64,000 bases of DNA from Pezicula radicicola. Taxonomy: Eukaryota > Ascomycota > Leotiomycetes > Helotiales > Dermateaceae. Shown here in pieces: positions 57,210-64,000 of this stretch. Both the position numbers and the translations under genes were made by a program. Position 1 is the stretch's first letter. Each line of letters opens with the position of its first letter. The stretch is from the NCBI GenBank assembly GCA_003008705.1, contig PDUO01000028.1, positions 193,214 to 257,213 on the forward strand. The letters are read 5' to 3'. A model generated the notes under the pieces. The model saw nothing but the letters and a program-made list of their open reading frames with translations. It was not told where the DNA came from and searched no databases.

Positions 57210-58496
57210 TTAATTAGACACGATAAACATAAGCATCACCGAGATCCACATCTGTAATATGCCGCTGACAGTAGTAAATGCAGTACTCCACTTTGGTGAG
57301 ACCAGACCATAAAGAGGCACCGCAGCGATGGCCGTGACCAGACTAAGCATCGCTAGAACCCACGCTGAATGCCATGCCTGTTTTGCGACGTGAGAGCTTC
57401 CGAAAAACACTGTGCAGATGAGGATTATTATTCCAGATATCGATACTAATGACTGCTGGCAGAGTGAGAAAAAATCCGCCTCGTTCCAGAAGCCTTCTTT
57501 AGGCGATCTTTGGACACTGATTAGAGCCAAAGCACAGCTAATGACTGAAACAATACCGACAACAGTCAGAACGATGATTGTCCCCTATACATTGGGTTGG
57601 AGGTATTAGTCGATGCGAGTAAAGATCATCAGAGACTGATAGTGAGAACCCACCCTCTGATATCCTGGATATGCCGTAACAACTTGAGTAGCAATGCTGA
57701 ACGGCTTAATCTGGGAGATGGCCCATGGCCTAGATATATTAACCGGTGCTAGAGAAAGGTAACGGAATACGCACTCACCATGACCGGTCGATTTGCGTCG
57801 CCAAGGACTGAGGACGAGCATCAGTACTGGGAAGATACCACGTCCTATTTAGAAAGCTATCCAACTTTACAACCCGCTCATGTATACCTTGGAAGACGCC
57901 TGGATCCTGGAGGTTCCCGTTTTTCGCGGCATCAAGAACTTGCAACGGTAGTTGCATAGCAGAATCTGCCACGAGGTGGATGTGAGAACTCCACCCAGAA
58001 TGTAAGACCGCCGGCTTGGGGAAAGGTTTATATCCTCCACCTTCCTTGAGAACCATTCTGCCTTGGAAACCTCCGTGCTCCACTTCCATGAAATCCATGG
58101 CGGAAGTCCATAGCTCTAGCTTCTGCATGTCTTGAATATAATGTAGATCGTTCGTCGGTTCATCTATCGGATCGAATTTGGTCAATGTTTGCTCATCAAC
58201 GTTGAGATTTAGCTTCCAATCATCATAAGTGGCGCCTTGAGCCCTGAGGCTCTTCAGGTCGCATCCTCGCTGCACAGCGGCTCGGAAGAGGCGATCTAGT
58301 TCTCGAAAAGTCGAGCACAGCGCTGCGATACTACTTTCCGAAAGAATCGCAATTTCACCTTGTGACCGACTTGGTGCTACGTACAGAATGGATCAGTCAC
58401 CCTTGTTCAGATCAAGTTGCTCGGGGGAAGTTTAATACCTGTATACCCAAGAAGGCGAGACATCTTTTCCTGGGATGCTGTGACTGCGCGGTTCAT
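57210..58496 (-). CDS. Uncharacterised membrane protein with C-terminal helices
   Basis: Four exons on the minus strand: 58439-58496, 57779-58376, 57654-57729 and 57210-57584, with consistent phases, giving 368 residues. The N-terminal ~240 residues are soluble, with FRELDRLFRAAVQRGCDLKSL, WKLNLNVDEQTL and GGFQGRMVLKEGGGYKPFPKPAVL. From about residue 260 there are four hydrophobic segments (TIIVLTVVGIVSVISCALALI, LVSISGIIILICTVFF, AWVLAMLSLVTAIAAVPL, ISVMLMFIV). I do not recognise a characterised family. It sits beside a transposon remnant but shows no decay. The start MNRAVTASQEK at 58496 is the first Met in the exon; an upstream exon is possible. Confidence 0.6.
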
Positions 58497-59513
58497 GGCA
58501 GTCAGTGTGTTCGGACAAGACAAGAGAGCAACCCCGCTTTCTTCACTTAGTCAAGGCTTCCTACCTAAGCTGTCAGCCATTTTTTTTTTAGCGAGCTCCT
58601 GGTCCGTGCTATAAGGGTAATAAAGGCAAAAAGAGGACACCGATTTCTCACCCCATCAAGAATAATCTCGAAAGTACGTCCGTGGAAACAATGCCTTACT
58701 AGACACCTTCCACTATCCCTAGATCTACTACAAGCATTTCAATAATCCCTCCCATCCTTACGAAGGTAGACTTGACACCCCAGCCAAATTACTTTCTGAG
58801 ACAACGTCTCTGTTTCAGGGTTCTTGAATCATTACTGTCTCTTCTCATGAATCATGGGCGGGAAATTTAATGTCGCTAATAAAAAGCGAGACCAGAGTAC
58901 CCGCAGAAGACAATCACGAGGGAAGAAATACACTGTAGAGTTATTGCTGTGCGGTGAATGACTTCCAAATAAAGTTCTGACATCACATGCACAACATCTA
59001 CATGCTACTGGTAGATTACCTATCGACTCACTCCCATTTACCTAATAATAGTACCTATGTACGGCATCGCTTAGAAGCGAAGGACAGCAGCTTAATTAGG
59101 AGTCGGAGAATAGTCATTAAAAAAGAAGAGCGAAAGAATAGGCGAGGAATCGACGCGCCTTGGTTGAACACATCCAAGGAGATAAGAACCACAAATAGCA
59201 TCAATTTCATCTCCATTTCGTCGACTTGCGTCTAAGTTACTTTATGTATGTACTTGTACGGATGTATCTAGCATCAATGAAACCCCAGCAAGCAAGCTTT
59301 GCAGACCCAAGCCTAAAAGCCAAGCCAAGCGATTGCTTTTGCCCTTCAGAATACGCCCCATTGCAATTTTGGCAACTTTGTTTGTGTGCCCAAGAATTTC
59401 TCCCACCCATCAGAACCCCATAACACCAACGCCTCCCAAGAATATATACAGACAGCCTGCCCAACACAAATATATGTAATATGAACCGACATCATATCAA
59501 CTCACAAGGAAAT
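58497..59513. other. Intergenic, no gene seen
   Basis: About 1 kb between two minus-strand genes. Short frames only; no repeat recognised. Confidence 0.5.
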
Positions 59514-61553
59514 CTACCAAGTCTCAGCAATGTACTGCCCGCCCTCCTTCTTAATGTTCCAAAACTCTCGGGCATCTTCGCGTCCAAGATTTCCCTTCTT
59601 CATAGCAACCTCGACAAGGGCCTCCTCGACACCCTCACCCATGCCCTTAGTACTTCCACAGACGAAGACTCTCCCATCGAGAGAATTGATAATAAACCAT
59701 ACCAAGTCGGCTTGTTGTTTAACTTCATCTTGCACATATTTCCCAACTGGTTTGCCATCATCAGTAGGGGTGCCACTAGGCTTTCGTGACTGTACGACTT
59801 TCTTGACTTCGTCTTCGTGTACACCCCATTCGCCGGTGTACAGTTCGTCAAGCAAAGAATCGCGAACACCTTGAAGGACCCAGACCTTATTTGCGCAGTT
59901 CGCGTTCTTGAGACGACGCTGAACGAAGCCTCTGAATGGTGCTACGCCGACTCCCGCACCGATCAAGAGCATAGGTCCATCTGAGACAAACTCACGGGCG
60001 AGAGGGTTGGCCATCAGACCCTTGAACATAGGGATTCTGAGGTCGACTTTCTCGCCGCGGGCCTCGGCATCTATGAATGCACGGGCTTGACGTTCGAAGA
60101 AGCCGGACCCAACACCTGTTCGTTGGCCATAAGGATGGAGTTCGGAATTGAATGTTGGTGACTCGTGGACGGTGACAGCAATCTCAATCACGCGTGTGCA
60201 TCCGTTAGCTGGGACACAGCTCTCATGGGGATCGTTGGAGAGAGAGTAAAATCTTGGCATCAAGGTCTGTAGCTGGGAAAGGAGAGCATCAAGAGGTGGC
60301 TTGGATGAAGGGAAGGCAGTCAAAAGTTGGTTGATGGTGACGTGAGGGCCAGTACGGAAATCGCAGAATGTGCCTTGTCCTTCGGCGGAGCAGAGGTAAA
60401 GCAGGATCTTCTTCTCAGCTGAGTTTGTGGCATACTCAGCGAGCAGACGAAGGAGAGGTTTGGTTGGTGGGTAGGATTGGATGTCAGAACACCATGTAAG
60501 CAGAGCGCGTCGGGTTGTCGTGAGCTCACGGGCCTTGTCATCACCCCATACTGTGGGCCATCTTCCATTCGACGTCTTGAGTAAAACTGGGCGATCGCGA
60601 ACGTGACGAGGAATGCAAAGGAGATCAAAAATGTTCTCGACCATCTCATGTTGGTTGGGAACCATGGCGCCGATGGCACCACCAACCTTGAAGTCGACGC
60701 CGGTCTCTTCTGGATAATCGGTTACGTCAAGATCAAAGTGATATGTTCGCTTCTCAGCTCCAGGGCGCGTAAGTTCGCGTGCATTGAAGATCTTCGCAGA
60801 ATAGACATGGAAAGGAGGGTGAGGCTGAACGAAGTTTGGAGGATGAACTCTGGTATCTATTTCTTCGAATACTTTCTCCGCATCTGGGTGTGGAGTAAAG
60901 TCAATTGACATAGACCGTTGCTTCTCCGCGGGTACAGCCGACTCTTCGGTCTCGACAGGCGCCTCGGTGGGAGATGTGAGGGAGATGGCAGAGTCCGTAG
61001 GAGAAGGAATTGAAGGAATTGATTTTGAAGTCTTGCTCGAGGTAGCTTTCAATGGCAAGAACTCAACTGTCTTTGGAGGTATTTCGGCTAGGCCTGAAAA
61101 TGTCGTAGGAATAAGACCAATCTTCAAATCTAACGCCTGATAGGCGGCATTGTCTGGCAGAGGAACTTGTTCGTAGTTGAGCCCATCCGTCTTTGTGAGA
61201 GCCATACAACAACCGCCACCACAGCACTTTTCAATCAACCTTGTGCCTGGTTCCCCAATGATCCTCTGTACGTCGGCAGCATTCTGTGAAATCAGTTTCG
61301 TTGACGCGCGACGAGGGCGGATCTGATCTTCGAGGTCTTCAGACCGATTGCTTTCTATCGAGTCGACCGAGTAAGAGAGGGAGGGTGCCGTCGACCGCGG
61401 GGAAGCCGTGGGCTCTTCGGGAATGCAGTGGGAAGTAGTGAGGGTACGAAGTGCGAAGGGGCGAATATGCGACATGGTGAAGGGCTGTACGACGTGACGT
61501 CGAAGCATGTACCGTAAAGGAAGGACTGGTGGAATTGGTATTGGCGATGTCAC
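59514..61553 (-). CDS. FAD/NADPH oxidoreductase of the ferredoxin-reductase (CPR-like) fold with N-terminal CCGGGCC motif
   Basis: Intronless, 679 residues. The first ~45 residues are basic and hydroxylated (RRHVVQPF, RPFALRTLTTSH), suggesting a mitochondrial presequence; Met27 is an alternative start. A double Cys-pair motif CCGGGCC lies at residues 110-116 after VQRIIGEPGTRLIEK. From ~250 comes a CPR/sulfite-reductase-type module: a connecting/FAD region with PRFYSLSNDP, then NADPH-binding GPMLLIGAGVGVAPFRGF and VFVCGSTKGMGEGVEEAL, ending in aromatic IAETW. No flavodoxin (FMN) domain precedes it, unlike P450 or sulfite reductase. It probably passes electrons from NADPH through FAD to an unknown acceptor. 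The Ser/Pro-rich linker at 160-230 is low complexity. Confidence 0.78.
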   Translation of the reverse strand: MTSPIPIPPVLPLRYMLRRHVVQPFTMSHIRPFALRTLTTSHCIPEEPTASPRSTAPSLSYSVDSIESNRSEDLEDQIRPRRASTKLISQNAADVQRIIGEPGTRLIEKCCGGGCCMALTKTDGLNYEQVPLPDNAAYQALDLKIGLIPTTFSGLAEIPPKTVEFLPLKATSSKTSKSIPSIPSPTDSAISLTSPTEAPVETEESAVPAEKQRSMSIDFTPHPDAEKVFEEIDTRVHPPNFVQPHPPFHVYSAKIFNARELTRPGAEKRTYHFDLDVTDYPEETGVDFKVGGAIGAMVPNQHEMVENIFDLLCIPRHVRDRPVLLKTSNGRWPTVWGDDKARELTTTRRALLTWCSDIQSYPPTKPLLRLLAEYATNSAEKKILLYLCSAEGQGTFCDFRTGPHVTINQLLTAFPSSKPPLDALLSQLQTLMPRFYSLSNDPHESCVPANGCTRVIEIAVTVHESPTFNSELHPYGQRTGVGSGFFERQARAFIDAEARGEKVDLRIPMFKGLMANPLAREFVSDGPMLLIGAGVGVAPFRGFVQRRLKNANCANKVWVLQGVRDSLLDELYTGEWGVHEDEVKKVVQSRKPSGTPTDDGKPVGKYVQDEVKQQADLVWFIINSLDGRVFVCGSTKGMGEGVEEALVEVAMKKGNLGREDAREFWNIKKEGGQYIAETW

Positions 61554-62815
61554 TGTTGGAGCATTGAGGTTCTTCGTGACGGAGGGGAGAGGGGAGAGGA
61601 GAGAAAGGAGGGGAGAGTCGTGATGGAAGGAGAGTGAGGAGTGGCAGTCCAGTGGAACAAGAGTGGTGCGGTCGTAGGTTATCTAAGAAGGTGGCGGCCC
61701 AAACTGATTCACTGGGTACTAACTTTTTTTTTGGGCGGAGGGCACCGAGTTTTGAAGTTTCTCTCGGTCGTGACTGCCCGACCTCGGGAACTCAGATGCG
61801 AGATGGATGAGTCGCGGCAGTTTGCGCGTCGGGATTCAACGCAGGTAAACGAAGCCTGGGCAAAAAGTTATAATCGGACTAGCTGCGCCTGTGGGTGCGT
61901 GTAGATCTGGATTAGGTATGGGTATGGGTATGGGTGCGTCTGAGGCTTGGAGATAGGGGGGGGGGGGAAGAGAAGGTGAAAAAGGAGGAGGAAATAGGAG
62001 ATGGAGAATTATGATGGTGCAGTCAAAAAGGGAGTACCTATTATCCTCAGTTTATTTCTGGAAGGAAGGTGGTGACGATTGCCATTCGATCTGATAAACC
62101 CTGGACAGCCACGACTTGGGGGGGGGGATGTCGCATCACCGCATCGATAAAATTCACTCGACCCACCAGCCCAATTTCTTGCCCTTTGATTCTTTGGGCT
62201 CTCTCTGACTTGCACGTGGGGCCAGTGACATGCTTTGGGTAAAAATAAGAAATGGAACCGTCCAGCCTTACTGTGCAAATGCTCACCATCTTACCTCACG
62301 CATCTCACCACTTTGTGCCTGCGCCTCCACTTCTCAGCTCTGGTATCAATGTTTAGTGAGGTATTGATTGTTCTTGCCGTTCATCCATCCCCTCCTCCTC
62401 CTCCTCCCACTTCCCACTTCCCAATTGCTGATTTTGTATAACCAATCCGTGCCCTATGCATCCAATAGCTATTTCCCACGAATAACTGCACATGTTCTTC
62501 GCATTTTGCAGCATCTCCACGTCTTTTGTCGTGCGTGCATGATGCCATCACGCACCCCCAAGGCGATCGTGTTCTTATTCTTATTTATTCCTCCTTGGGT
62601 CTAGTGCGGAGGCTAAGTTTTATCAGATGCAAAGATTAAACATCCATCTGGCCAGTAGGCAGCCTGCCCCCGGCTTTGTCCCTCGGCAATGCAGACCCGA
62701 CTTCCCCCCAACCAACCCAGCGTCTCCCTTTTCCCTTCCTTTCTGCCCTTTTTTCCTTTTCCCCCCATCTGCTACAGACAGTACGGAAGGGGGTGGTTAG
62801 AAATGAGGAGCACCC
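61554..62815. other. Upstream region of the reductase gene; low-complexity tracts
   Basis: About 1.26 kb with poly-G runs (near 61957 and 62118), C/T-rich tracts (62380-62420, 62700-62770) and a GGTATG-type short repeat near 61915. No gene was supported. Confidence 0.5.
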
Positions 62816-62819
62816 CCTA

Positions 62820-63900
62820 GTAAGCCAAGACTATTCTACTACTTAGACTATACTTAGTAAGGGAAAGAATCAACGCTGCTTTAATTTTAAAGTATATCTT
62901 TAATATAGAGTAGGCCCTCCCTTCCTTAGTCTTACTCTTTTAAGACGTTTAGGAATTAAATCTATAAGTCTATTAATATAATCAATAGAGACTTTATTAT
63001 CTTATATATTAATTAAAGCCTCCTTGAGCTACTCTATACTCTATCCCCCTTATAGCCTCCTATTTTATAATAGCTATTTTATAACCCTCTATATATTTTT
63101 AATAGGATTAAGATTATAAGAATAAGGAGATTAATCTTATATAGTTATAATAGAGTACTTAACTCTTACTCTATTATAAAGGCCTTGATTCCTTTTTATA
63201 TCCTTTAACTTATAAATCCTACTTTTATCTTCTATATAGAAGAAACCTAAGCCTTTCTTATCCTTAAAGATCTTTATAAGAGGACCTTAAAGGATTTTAG
63301 ACTTATATCTCTTTTATATAAAGCTCCCTTCCCCTTCTGAAATAAAGTATAGTTTACTCTTATAGTTATACCCTATTATTACCTAATAAGAGATTGATTT
63401 TTAGCTACTTCGAAAGGTAAATTATATATAATTAAGTCTCTACCTCTTACCTTATTTTTAAAGGACTTTTTAATATTAGAGTATTATTATTTATATAGTT
63501 GATTTATCTATATAGAAGCCCTTCTACTACTACTCCTTTAGTTAGTCCTAATTAGTCTATAAAAAGAGTTACCTTTTAGTCCTATTTATAGCTGAAATAA
63601 TAGGCTTGTAATTAGGAGGATAATAGTAGTAACTATACCTTTCGAAGGCTCTTCGAAGTATAAATATAGAGGCCCGAATATTAAAGGTATATATAATATC
63701 TTCGAGGGAGAGGGAACGTTACTCGTAGTAACCTATATCTAAGTTAGAAACTAGTATATATAGAATATAGATAAGTTATATATATACCTATAAACTACTT
63801 AATAATCTCTTGAATTAGTAGATTTAAAAGCCTACAAGGAGCCCCTTTTCAGTGTATACACCGGTCGGTTTTTTATACCTATTTTCGAGTTATCTATCAA
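62820..63900 (-). mobile_element. RIP-degraded Tc1/mariner transposon remnant at an AT-rich block
   Basis: Base composition switches abruptly near 62815 to very AT-rich, TA-dominated DNA. On the minus strand, reading through stops at about 62920-63170, the blocks SPYSYNLNPIKNI (relic of PPYSPDLNPIENVW), RVIK, LKEALINI and NRLIDLIPKRLKRVRLRKGGP match the C-terminus of Tc1/mariner transposases. Trp and Gln codons have become TAG/TAA as expected from RIP. The left end may lie at about 62813 and the right end beyond 63850; terminal repeats were not confirmed. Confidence 0.7.
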
Positions 63901-64000
63901 GGTATATCTACTATTTCTATAGTATATAATTGGCTATAGCCTTGTTTAATAAGGCCTTTAAATCTATAGTGTTTAGGAGTATCGTATTCCTTACGATTAG

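Overview
The window is nuclear DNA of a filamentous ascomycete. Genes are split by short GT-AG introns (about 45-150 nt). The families are fungal (NB-ARC/TPR STAND protein, ankyrin protein with a fungal STAND-type N-terminus, siderophore transporter, PL4 rhamnogalacturonan lyase). Transposase remnants show RIP-like damage. Moderate AT content and the gene repertoire would fit Leotiomycetes, but that placement is inference. There is no rRNA, CRISPR array or convincing tRNA gene.

Left part (0-15 kb) is mostly conserved housekeeping: an Mdl1-type mitochondrial ABC transporter, a CID-domain protein of the Rtt103 type, clathrin light chain, a four-exon cytochrome c oxidase subunit VIIa gene, and a PPR-like mitochondrial protein. 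The last two are divergent neighbours over a 271-bp gap. A gene-poor stretch at 8.2-10.7 kb holds a duplicated small ORF.

Middle part (15-32 kb) is accessory: an AsaB/CTB9-like oxygenase, an intact 14-exon NB-ARC/TPR protein, a widespread but uncharacterised ascomycete family that looks frame-disrupted, a small F-box-like gene, and an ankyrin protein with a PigL_N/NACHT-associated N-terminus. GC-AG introns are used here.

32-43 kb is metabolic: a MOSC/ferredoxin-reductase fusion, a hexose-type MFS transporter next to a short-chain dehydrogenase, and a 2-oxoglutarate/Fe(II) oxygenase-like protein. A dispersed repeat links 28.5 kb and 39.4 kb in opposite orientation.

44-50 kb is the most informative locus. 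A siderophore transporter (Sit/Mir type) lies divergent from a decayed SidJ-like (DUF1749) siderophore esterase, with a cluster of GATA-type motifs between them. Two diverged SprT-like paralogs, both without HExxH, flank the pair. This looks like a siderophore uptake-and-hydrolysis module whose intracellular esterase has been lost.

51-62 kb carries a secreted rhamnogalacturonan lyase, a nitroreductase-like protein, an uncharacterised membrane protein, and a FAD/NADPH reductase with a CCGGGCC motif and no flavodoxin domain. Two RIP-degraded Tc1/mariner remnants lie at about 56.8-57.1 kb and 62.8-63.9 kb, the second filling the AT-rich right edge.

Exon boundaries were read by eye from splice consensus, reading phase and family resemblance. 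No search or alignment was run.
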